Shown here: piece by piece, positions 8,275-16,055 of the stretch
How positions within the stretch are numbered: position 1 is the first letter of the stretch
Layout: each line of letters opens with the position of its first letter
NCBI GenBank assembly: GCA_028565635.1
Contig: JAOXYB010025092.1
Location: 1 to 16,055 of the forward strand
Source: Phoronis ovalis
Taxonomy: Eukaryota; Phoronida; Phoronidae
DNA: 16,055 nt
Reading direction: 5' to 3'
Program-made: the position numbers and the translations under genes
Notes under the pieces: model-generated
The model's database searches: none
What the model was told of the DNA's origin: nothing
What the model saw: the letters and a program-made list of their open reading frames with translations, nothing else

Positions 8275-11200
8275 GTAAGTATTTTATAACTACTTTTTAG
8301 TGAATATCTTCTTTTATTGTATCAAATGTTTTTGTTGATGCAGTAGTATGAAGGTGTCGTATGTTTCTTGACAATAAGTCTTAATGCATGTTTATATATC
8401 CTGTGAATCAAAATAAAAATTGTACAAAATTATTGTTTAAGTGTCATTATTTTAATTCACAATTTATTAGTTGATTGGTATTGTTAATACAGTCATATTA
8501 AATTATGACTCATCATCTCGTAAATAATCTCATTTTCTTGCCTAACAGTGTTTTACTTGTTTCTTTTTCTGTACACATACATGTATCAAAATTGTTTTCT
8601 AATCTTTTGTAGTATCTGATGAGTTGCTCTCAGCGTAAGTAGTTTTTTTGTTTTTTTATTGTAGGAAACACATTGAACATTCTATTGACTCTAAATTGAC
8701 ATATCAGTGAAAATGGATGCCTACTGGAATTTTTATATGTGTAGATCAAAATTGAATAGCTTAATCTATTTATAAGCAACACAAAATTTGATTTATTTTG
8801 ATTTGCAAACATTGATCAAATGTGCAATTGTCATCTTCAAGTATTCAAGTGAGGAACTACATTGTATGCAAATTTTCAATTCTGAAAGTGAAAAAGACTG
8901 CACATTTTCACGGATAACTATTTTCATGTGTAGCTATGGACTTCTCAGAATCTATTACAGAGGCATGGCATCACCATGTTGTTGTATTCATTTTCAATGT
9001 GTTCAATTTGCTTTTAAAATAATAAGGTTTTGTAATGTACAGAATTGTAATTAAAATAGCCAATCAGAGACATCTTCGGTACGTTAAGATAAAAGTCAAG
9101 GTTTTACTACACATGTGATAACTCGTTTTTGTTTATATTATAAAAATAATTGTTTTAGGTTGAATTTTGTTTTTCAATCACCTCTTTTGCCAGCATTAGA
9201 CTTAGTAGATCAAAAGAATGTAACTAAACTCTGCTGTCCAGCTGGAAGGGTTGTGTACCAGGTAAAAATGCAATGTTTATCTCACCATGTTTTGTGGTAA
9301 CTATCACCTGATGTGTGTAGTGTATTTATCTGGTATAAGGACACGATTGATTTTCCCATCCACTTCTATAGTAATTTCATGTAAATTAAAAATTTCCTAA
9401 ACATTACGTGAAGAAAATTACCTGTTAACAACTGAAGATTATTATGTATCCTACTCCCAGTTAATTTTTCGCACCACTTCCAGCATGGCCAGCCTTTGCG
9501 CCACCACTGTCATTACATCAATTGTGACCTTGTGCCAATTGTGACCAGGTTTTTTTGTTAAGGAATCAGTTAAATGTAAGATGTTCAGCTTGCCTTGTAA
9601 CCAAGATGAAAAATAAGTGTTTTTTATCTGGAATTTATTCTGGGTAAATGTTTGCTACATGAATAAAGAGCATATATATCACATAATATGTTACTGCTGT
9701 ACATCCAGTCAAGTAGCTTATATGTTATGCATGTATGTACTAGGATATTACATCCTTGCATTAATTTTCTTAATTACTGTCTGATTATGATGTAATTCTG
9801 TGGTGGTATAAATTTAAGTTACAAAGTTTTAAGCCACCATCAATATATTATTAAGACTGTTATCTTCTGTTTTGATGTGTTGTTCTTGTAGTTAAAACTA
9901 TCTGTTGAGTTGTGTGAAAATCTTATTGTAGGTTGTAGGAAGTTCTGGTTCTCTGTACACATGCTTGTCTTCAACAGATTACTGTAGTTGTCTAGCATAC
10001 AGATATTCAGTGTTAAAAAGAAAGGAATATCTCATGGTGAGTCATCCTTTTTTGTATGCTTCTAAATATATAAACATCATCAAGATCAAGTAACACACAT
10101 GTATTTCCTTGTATTGTCAGACAATATATCAGTGCAAGCTGCAAGTCATAGAACTAATAAAATAATATACAGAAACTCATGTGACAATGTTTTAACTAAT
10201 GATACAAGTTCTTGTACACATGTTAACATGCTACTTTTAAAATAAAAATGTTATAATTATCTGCTCCTTTGAGAGGCATCTTTAACAACTTTTAATTAAT
10301 TACTAGATTATACTTCTAGATGTGAAAACTGGATTTTTGTGGCATGAAAGTGTAACATGATTATACTCATACTGTCATATAACTTCAGAAAGCTTCCATG
10401 ATAAATCCATGCTGATTACAAATATTCATTTTTAGTAACCAATGTAATTCTTGTAAATATACAGTATTTAACAATTAGTACTATTATAAGTATGTATTAA
10501 ACTATGTTTTTCCCATAATACAAATATTTGTAAAAATAAGCTCTTCTGGGGTAAGCTTTTCAAGACAGTTGTATATTTTTGCAACTTTCTTTTATACTTA
10601 AATATAAATCAAGCAGCACAATAAAATTTTAATGAAATTCTAAATTAAAATGTCTTTTAAATCAATAAAATTTAATTACAAACTACAGCTGATAAATGGT
10701 GATGTTTGTTCCTGCATGTCATACATGCACAGATATGTACTGATTAGTCTTTATAAATCCAAAACAGTAATTTTATTGACAAGTATTTTGTTTGTAATTT
10801 TTCTACTAACAGTTTAGTTTTGTTATAAGGTATGTTATGTTTCTAATCAGGAATAGTGAAATATATATTTTCTTCAACAGTTTCATGATTTACCTTGTCA
10901 TACTTCATTGTATCGGCACCTTCATCAGGTTTACTTGCATTTAGGTGGTTATATCCACAAGCTTCAGCCTCAACAAACCCTGAATTTTCATAACCATTGG
11001 AATCCTGGCCACCAACTGTTGTCATGTTATAATACTGGGAATCATCACTTTGTGTCTGCATTCTGTGTAACATGTTGTTATACTCCTTGGAGATTTCCAC
11101 TCAGATTACATTCAGGTAGTTGCTTCCAGAGCCTTTAGCATTGGCAACTTCTGAATTTTCATATTTGTTTGAATCTTGGCTACCAACTATGGTCATATAG

Positions 11201-14200
11201 TAATCCTGAGATTTATTATCCACTTTTCTTGTGCTTTTTGTCATCATATTGTTTTCTCTTGAGTTTGAGCTTTTGGAGCGAAATTTTTTTATCATAAATA
11301 CTGCCATGATTAAAAGAACTACTAAAAATATGCAGACAGAACTTATGACTGCCAGTGGAACCACATAATCAGGTGATTGAGGAGATGAGGTGGTTGTACT
11401 TTCAGGAGATATGGTGGTTGTACTTTCCAGAGCTGTAGTGATTTTGTTTTGAAGACTTGGTGTAGGTCTGGTTTTAGTGGACATGTTTAACATAGTTGAT
11501 GTCGACAGTTCACTTATTGTATTCGGTGAAAAAATTATTTTATTTATTTTTGAACCAGCAATATTTGTTGCATTACATGAATACTCTCCTGCCTGCAGGT
11601 CTTTTTCATTGATTTCCAGAATTGCATAGTTGAAATACATTGTTTTGTTTCCTGCTGGGCTAAACTCAATAGTATTTCCATCAGGTGTGTTCCATGTGAT
11701 GATTGGCATTGGGTCTCCAGAAGATATGCATTTGATTTCCACCATATTGTCCCTCATAGTGTAAGAGACATTAGGCAGTGATGGTTCAACACAAATCATT
11801 TCTACATTTGCAAGCGTAGTCATTGAGATTGTTGTACTTGGTGTGGCACAGCTCATGTCGTAAGCATCAGTATGTGAATCACTGAAAATAATTGAAATAC
11901 CCAACCTTGAGCAAACTTTACCATTAGAAAACCACTGTTTTATGTTATCTAACTCACAGTTACAGTGTAAAGGATTGTTCCCTAGGGAGACTTCCTTCAG
12001 ACTGCCTTCTAGCATTCTTTTTTGTATGTCTTGAGGGATATTCTGCAGATTATTTCTTTGAAGACATAGTGTTGACAAATGACTGAGATTATCCAGTGAA
12101 CCCTCTTCAATGTACTTGATGTCATTCCCAGACAGTCCTAGTGTAACAATGCCGCTGGTGATATTGTTCAGCATTTTTTCTGTTATTTCCTGTAAGTTGT
12201 TTCTGTCAAGGTAAAGCTCTTGTAGATTTGATGTAAAAGTAAACCAGTTGCCATCTAAGGTGGTTAAAGAGTTCTGATAAAGAAACAGTTTAATTAAATA
12301 TTTCATGTCATAGAATGCGAACTCATCTATGTGTGTTATTTGATTCCAAGCCAGATCTAGCTCAATAAGATTCTTCAAGCCATTAAGGAAATATCTGGAA
12401 ATACTTGTTATCTTGTTATGATATAATGTTAAATATTTTAGTTGGCCTAGTTCATTGAATACCTTGTCTTCAACCTGTGATATACCATTTCCAGACAACT
12501 GTAGTGTTTGTAGATTTCGAAGCTTAACTAATCCAATTATGTTCTCCAAAGAAATTTGTGATATCTGATTATAGCCAAGGCTTAAATTTTTCAGATTTGC
12601 TAGCTCAGTGAACACACCATTAGGAATTTGAGTCAGTTTGTTTCTAGGCAAACGAAGACCTAAAAGATTCTTTAATCCAGTAAAAGTCCCATTAGAAATA
12701 TTTAATATCTCATTGTCGCCAAGAGTTAAGCTTTGCAGATTCACTAATGGAGCGAACACTCCATCAGGAATGCGGGTCAATTTGTTGCTGTTCAAATAAA
12801 GAGTTGTCATATTAATCCCATCTGCGAAGGCATCTTGTTCTATTGTATGAACTCCACACCAGTATTCTATGCCACCACTTGTTTCACCAGAGAACCGTTG
12901 CATAAAATTCCTGGTCAGGATGCCATCTGGTGGACACCGCTGACATATCCCACTGGGTAACAAAAGGACTGCTGTTACCAGAACAGTCAGCAGATAATAT
13001 TGCTTCTTCATTATTGAGCTGTCTGTTACCTATAATAATAAAAAAATTCTCTGGAAAGCCCTGCAGTAACTTCTATTTTGTTTAAATACCCTCTGTCACA
13101 GAATTCAAATACTGTAATGTGTAGTTTTGTCAATAAAATAGGTCTTAAGGTCTGGTGATACATTGAACTGGTGTAAATATATTTCTACATACAGTTGGTG
13201 TACAATTGAAAACAGATTCTATCCATTCTGTCTTGAATTATACTTTATAATGAAATGTTCCCTTATATAGTGACATCCAAGGATCATACTTTGCCTATTT
13301 AGAAATCCAAATCACAAACGTTCATGAAATTGGGGACACCGAAAGATTCATTGAGATAAAAAAACTGGATGAAATATTCATTAGCAAATGCTTCCACTTT
13401 CGAGATAAGATTCTTGGCATAGAACTCCGTAGTATTGATGTATCTTATATCATATTTACAATTTTTTTACACATTGTTAGTTAGTGTAGATTAGTTGGAC
13501 CTTGTAAAACTGTAAAATGTTTTTACTGTGTCAAGTAAATATTATTATGATATAGTTCAACCTTCATATGTTTCAGTTATTAAAATAGCAAGATAGACAT
13601 AATTATACATATAGGTTTTTTTAAAAAGGTAAAACTCTCAAATTGACAAGACATAAGATTATGTACTTTGTGTGTGTGTGCGTTTATAACTTCAAAATAA
13701 AGAAACATTCAAAATTCTGAGATGTTGTTATTTTAATAATTAAAATTTGATAAACTATTTTTTCCAAAAATTGCTACGTAACTGCCCATATCACAAAAAA
13801 TGTTTCCCACCTTTGGTATTTTAGTATATTAACCTTCCCAAAATGTATAATTTTACATTTTACATTTTGTTAACCTATAAAATTTCTCACTCTGCAACTT
13901 CAGTGTCATGCCCAAGCCAACTCAGGACTCAAAAAATGCTGTGCCAATCAATTTATCGCCCCAGTAGAGACCAGCCAACATGGTTACATGAAAAATAGAT
14001 TTAGAATCGGAATTGTGATTTTTTTCCTAATCACTGAAGCTATTTTTTTAATAGTTTAATAAAGCTGATTTTCGATACAACAAATCTCACCTATAGCAAA
14101 TCACCATAGACTCCCTTGGCTTTATCTTATTCGGCTCTTGTTGAAATGTTGGTGCAGTTACTATGCTAAACATACCAAAATTGTTATTTGTTCAGTTATA

Positions 14201-15452
14201 TTTTATTAATTGTTGTCACTTTCTTGTACTTTGCTCGGACTGATAGCATATTGTTTGTGACGCAAATTAATTTTTTAAAATGATTAGTTTGTATGTACAG
14301 TAACTTGTCAAGTATTTTGTTTCAAGTGCTCCTAGTTATATTAGTGCTAGCTCGCAATAATGCATATAAGTGTGTAAATGTTTTTTATTGCTCAATTAAA
14401 ACTCAATTTACCATCCGTAATATGTTCAATTTATAAATGCACCATGACAAACAATTAATCAATAGCACCACATTGTTGATGGCAGAAAACACTGCAAAAA
14501 TACTGAAACATTCAAAAGCAGGTTAGTACTGTTAGAGGCAGAAAATGTATTTCATGATTTTTGACATATTATGTAAAATCGAAAGCAGTCATCTTTGTCA
14601 TCTAGTATTTTTTTAATATTTAATAAAAATGGTAGAGCTTCCTCTGTATTGCTGTCCCACATAAAAGACAAAGTTATGTGACAGTTAAGTTAGTTTCTTT
14701 TTCCTTATTCACCTAAGAAAAAAGGTAATATTCTTGTTCCCAATTTCGGGGAACTAACTTAATTGTCATAATTACATCCTGTGATATTTTTGGTCTCATT
14801 TGTTTAGATTCCTATCTTTTTGTTTATATGACATTTCAATTCTGTATTATTGAAATTTCTTTAAATATTATAAATGCTATTTTAGCTAAATTTCATTATA
14901 TGGTGGATTTTAATTATATACAATGTCTCGTTGATGCGTATGGATGGTATTCCATTAGTGACATGTACCAAGGTACAAAAATAAGTAATTATTAATTAAT
15001 TTGAATGTTAAACAGATTAATGTCTATATAATATGAAGGTTATTGAATAAATTTTTTCTGTCCACGACAGACAGTATATGGCCGTACTGATGTCTGCTCA
15101 TTCATGGACATTCATGACCACCTTTCACACCCATTTAATTTTTAGTGGGAATCTATATCCAAGTATATGTAACGATTTTTTTTATGACAATAAATGTACC
15201 CAACATATGTGTACTCTTGTAATAACTTCACAATGAACAATAACAATAATTAGGTGAATGATATAAACAACACAAAAATGTCACTTAATTTATTAATTAT
15301 AAAACAACAACATTTGTCGTGACTTCAATATTTTTTTTCAATTTTAGTGTAAACATGTACTGGCAGTTCGCCTCTGTGAAGTTATGGATTCATATAAAGA
15401 ACTGAACATCAGTAATGAGGAAATAGGAGTCATAATGCTGCAGGTTGAATAA
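8203..15452 (+). CDS. ZSWIM7: ZSWIM7/SWS1, Shu-complex SWIM zinc-finger protein (spliced gene)
   Basis: Exons 8203-8274, 8613-8634, 9159-9261, 9932-10036 and 15348-15452 join in frame. They give about 135 residues plus a few from an unresolved start exon, close to the 140 residues of human ZSWIM7. Landmarks in order are AEQLLQEV; LSDELLSALNFVF across the microexon; PALDLVDQ and GRVVYQVVGSSGSLYTCLSS in the core; and the SWIM zinc ligands C-S-C, 15 residues, C-K-H. All four ligands are present. ZSWIM7 is known to pair with the RAD51 paralogue SWSAP1 in the nucleus and to help RAD51 filament formation in homologous recombination, notably in meiosis. All four introns are GT-AG and all phases agree. 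The last intron (5.3 kb) holds an antisense receptor gene. The identification is by eye from remembered family features but is consistent over the whole length. Only the start is uncertain. Confidence 0.9.
8613..8634 (+). CDS. ZSWIM7: ZSWIM7 22-nt microexon
   Basis: It is flanked by AATCTTTTGTAG and GTAAGT. With one base from the previous exon and one from the next it encodes LSDELLSA, the conserved (P/S)DE-LLS segment. Without it the reading frame from 8274 to 9159 is lost, because 22 is not a multiple of three. Confidence 0.85.
9159..9261 (+). CDS. ZSWIM7: ZSWIM7 exon: LNFVF...PALDLVDQ...GRVVYQ
   Basis: The acceptor is AATTGTTTTAG before 9159 and the donor is GTAAAA at 9262. The first base completes the Ala codon begun in the microexon, and the exon ends in phase 0 after VYQ. 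PALDLVDQ and PAGRVVYQ match conserved ZSWIM7 segments (ALDLVDR and PSGRRVYQ in human). Confidence 0.9.
9262..9931 (+). other. ZSWIM7 intron between VYQ and VVGSS exons
   Basis: This is a 670-base phase-0 intron, AT-rich. Its only visible structure is a short direct repeat, CAATTGTGACC at 9519-9529 and 9536-9546 (period 17). Confidence 0.8.
9932..10036 (+). CDS. ZSWIM7: ZSWIM7 exon: first half of SWIM zinc finger (CSC)
   Basis: The acceptor is CTTATTGTAG before 9932 and the donor is GTGAGT at 10037. The 35 codons begin VVGSSGSLYTCLSS, pass through DYCSC (the C-x-C zinc ligands) and SVLKRKEYLM, and end in phase 0. The human counterpart is VLGSSSKTYTCLAS through CSCPAF. Confidence 0.92.
10772..10777 (-). 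terminator. Polyadenylation signal of the LRR-Ig gene
   Basis: TTTATT on the plus strand is AATAAA on the minus strand. It lies about 65 bases after the second stop (10843) and about 325 after the TGA at 11101. Its position beyond the extra tail frame means that both tail segments would be in the same mRNA. Confidence 0.5.
10843..11100 (-). pseudogene. In-frame second cytoplasmic tail after the TGA of the LRR-Ig receptor
   Basis: These 85 codons directly continue the receptor frame after its TGA; the next codon is GTG, not ATG, so this is not a separate gene. SKEYNNML, SQYYNMTTV, GGQDSNGYENS and GYNHLN repeat SRENNMM, SQDYYMTIV, GSQDSNKYENS and GSNYLN of the preceding tail. The offset is exactly 171 bases (for example, the plus-strand motif TGAATTTTC at 10981 and 11152). 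Thirty further residues with Y-D-K-V and Y-F-T-I motifs precede the final stop. YNNM combines the YxxM motif (PI3K p85) and YxN motif (Grb2); YENS is another YxN. In the alignment of the two copies the TGA stands opposite an AAA codon. It may be a tail silenced by one nonsense change, or the C-terminus of a 722-codon protein reached by readthrough, by a functional allele or by splicing. Preservation of an open frame with diverged bases suggests recent or conditional loss. Confidence 0.65.
11101..13011 (-). CDS. LRR-Ig type I transmembrane receptor
   Basis: Single-exon coding region, 636 aa. Residues 1-23 are a signal peptide (hydrophobic LLTVLVTAVLLLPSGICQ). Residues 24-57 are a short cysteine-bearing N-terminal cap. 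Residues 68-345 hold about twelve 24-residue leucine-rich repeats (LxxLxLxxNxL, such as LYLNSNKL, LDLAWNQI and LYLDRNNL). Residues 346-407 are an LRR C-terminal cap with NPLHCNCEL and Cys367, 388 and 407. An I-set-like Ig domain follows at about 408-495 (Cys428, Trp440, YSC479), then a Ser/Thr/Pro stalk (498-548), a membrane span (549-574) and a KKFRSK stop-transfer with a 60-residue tail. Tail motifs are YENS and YLNV (both YxN, Grb2-type); SNYLNV also fits the ITIM pattern S-x-Y-x-x-V. The architecture is that of invertebrate LRRIG receptors and of AMIGO/LINGO/LRIG relatives, so adhesion, neuronal or immune recognition roles are possible. No specific orthologue is claimed. The ATG has A at -3, and an in-frame TAG lies 18 bases upstream. 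The frame stays open beyond the TGA. Confidence 0.92.
   Translation of the reverse strand: MKKQYYLLTVLVTAVLLLPSGICQRCPPDGILTRNFMQRFSGETSGGIEYWCGVHTIEQDAFADGINMTTLYLNSNKLTRIPDGVFAPLVNLQSLTLGDNEILNISNGTFTGLKNLLGLRLPRNKLTQIPNGVFTELANLKNLSLGYNQISQISLENIIGLVKLRNLQTLQLSGNGISQVEDKVFNELGQLKYLTLYHNKITSISRYFLNGLKNLIELDLAWNQITHIDEFAFYDMKYLIKLFLYQNSLTTLDGNWFTFTSNLQELYLDRNNLQEITEKMLNNITSGIVTLGLSGNDIKYIEEGSLDNLSHLSTLCLQRNNLQNIPQDIQKRMLEGSLKEVSLGNNPLHCNCELDNIKQWFSNGKVCSRLGISIIFSDSHTDAYDMSCATPSTTISMTTLANVEMICVEPSLPNVSYTMRDNMVEIKCISSGDPMPIITWNTPDGNTIEFSPAGNKTMYFNYAILEINEKDLQAGEYSCNATNIAGSKINKIIFSPNTISELSTSTMLNMSTKTRPTPSLQNKITTALESTTTISPESTTTSSPQSPDYVVPLAVISSVCIFLVVLLIMAVFMIKKFRSKSSNSRENNMMTKSTRKVDNKSQDYYMTIVGSQDSNKYENSEVANAKGSGSNYLNVI
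13029..13049 (-). promoter_or_regulatory. Probable 3' splice site before the LRR-Ig start codon
   Basis: On the minus strand TTTTTTTATTATTATAG ends at 13030, 18 bases before the ATG. It looks like a polypyrimidine tract plus AG. The coding exon would then start at 13029, and one or more 5' noncoding exons would lie at higher coordinates, perhaps still inside the ZSWIM7 intron. Transcription starting close to the ATG is the alternative. Confidence 0.45.
15348..15452 (+). CDS. ZSWIM7: ZSWIM7 last exon: second half of SWIM finger (CKH) and C-terminus
   Basis: The acceptor TTTTTTTTCAATTTTAG precedes 15348. The exon opens exactly on the third zinc ligand: CKHVLAVRLCEVMDSYKELN, then ISNEEIGVIMLQVE and TAA at 15450-15452. 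Human has CKHLLAVYLSQVM at this place. AATAAA follows 24 bases after the stop. Confidence 0.92.
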   Translation, partial: CKHVLAVRLCEVMDSYKELNISNEEIGVIMLQVE

Positions 15453-16055
15453 CTGAGTATTCATTGAAGGCCTACAATAAAAAATTGTGTTTCCTGTATG
15501 GAAAAAATAGGGGAGGTAGGTAGGTAAATGTATTTAATAAAACAAAATTTTTACTAAAACATGAGACGCAGTCAAATGAAAAAATAACAACACAAGGATT
15601 TGCTGTGAAATATGAAAACAAAAATTTAGGGTCCGGTTAAAATTAGGGTCAGTCGGGCTAACAGAAACACAATTTTTATTTTGGGCCTAATACACACATC
15701 TTGATCTGTGTTCATGAATAGCATTGGCTGGTGTGCCATTTTGATGTGTGACCAATGTGACACCATAAAAGTTAATCAGATGCCAAAGTACATTGCTTGT
15801 ATTAGAATCAGTATAGTGTGTTACTTTGTAATCCCCATTGTTTTATATTATCATAGTCTTATGGTTGATTACCATGGTATGTTTTAAGATATGAAAAGAT
15901 TTTCTAATACTGTTGGAATAAGCACAAATAGATGTTTTGAAATATTTATTAATTATTTGTAACAGGCATCAAATACAATTTATTTTTATTATAAAATTTT
16001 AATTTGTTATTAAAATTTCTTCACAATGATTTGATTGTGAAAAGATGTTCATTAA
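15453..16055. other. Downstream of ZSWIM7, no gene seen
   Basis: This has a short AGGT repeat (about 15512-15527), then GC-richer text near 15630-15770 (GGGTCAGTCGGGCTAACAG and on) that reads like the edge of a dispersed repeat but which I cannot name. Near the end are two small palindromes: AAATTTTAAT/ATTAAAATTT at 15994-16018 and TTCACAAT/ATTGTGAA at about 16019-16041. Confidence 0.4.
15476..15481 (+). terminator. ZSWIM7 polyadenylation signal
   Basis: AATAAA starts 24 bases after the ZSWIM7 stop. A GT-containing stretch (ATTGTGTTTCC) follows shortly after and could serve as the downstream element. The 3' UTR would be very short. Confidence 0.6.

Larger units (their letters stand above)
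10037..15347 (+). other. Large ZSWIM7 intron hosting an antisense gene
   Basis: This is a 5311-base phase-0 intron with donor GTGAGT and acceptor CAATTTTAG. It splits the SWIM finger immediately before the third zinc ligand. It contains the minus-strand LRR-Ig receptor gene. The parts 10037-10770 and 13031-15347 are otherwise AT-rich, with a short GT run near 13670-13680 and nothing else I recognise. Confidence 0.85.

Noticed and set aside
8788-9054. 88-codon plus-strand ORF between ZSWIM7 exons
   Set aside because: It lies inside an intron whose flanking exons join in phase, and it has no similarity to the ZSWIM7 protein.
11101-11103. Selenocysteine reading of the TGA
   Set aside because: The surrounding residues are an ordinary signalling tail with no redox motif, and I saw no SECIS-like element in the 3' region by eye. 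Readthrough or a nonsense allele is simpler.
10908-11138. 76-codon plus-strand ORF
   Set aside because: It is antisense to the receptor tail and reflects its codon pattern.
15994-16018. Perfect 10-bp palindrome arms near the window end
   Set aside because: The arms contain only A and T, so such palindromes are expected often in this composition.

Overview
The window is AT-rich animal nuclear DNA, with spliced genes, long introns and decayed transposon relics. Intron borders, the mixture of relics and the type of LRR-Ig receptor suggest a lophotrochozoan, most likely a bivalve mollusc. That placement is inferred from sequence style and not tested by alignment.

Bases 1 to about 5300 hold no intact gene. 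They contain at least four broken coding relics, all on the minus strand: a SAP-like/unknown pseudogene fragment (106-546), a decayed DDE-transposase-like relic (about 1453-2480), the protease end of a Ty3/gypsy-type retrotransposon (about 2789-3590), and a Merlin (ISXO2/IS1595-like) transposase fossil (about 4310-4865). Bases 5300-8130 are mostly featureless AT-rich DNA with a few short repeats and one good hairpin.

From about 8.1 kb to 15.45 kb the plus strand carries a spliced gene recognisable as ZSWIM7 (SWS1), the SWIM zinc-finger subunit of the Shu complex, which promotes RAD51-dependent homologous recombination. Five exons can be placed to the base with consistent splice phases (8203-8274, 8613-8634, 9159-9261, 9932-10036, 15348-15452). 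They include a 22-nt microexon and end at a stop followed closely by AATAAA. Only the few codons of the first exon are unresolved. The product would be about 138 residues.

The last ZSWIM7 intron (10037-15347) contains a complete minus-strand gene for a type I membrane receptor: signal peptide, about 12 leucine-rich repeats, LRR C-terminal cap, one Ig domain, Ser/Thr-rich stalk, one membrane span and a tyrosine-motif tail (13011-11101, 636 aa, single coding exon). Its TGA stop is followed, in the same frame and without a gap, by 85 more open codons. These are a diverged second copy of the tail (period exactly 57 codons) with extra tyrosine motifs. This looks like a duplicated signalling tail switched off by one stop codon, or joined to the receptor by readthrough, allelic variation or splicing. 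It is the most interesting item in the window. The two genes are not obviously related in function; their relation is positional (nested, antisense).
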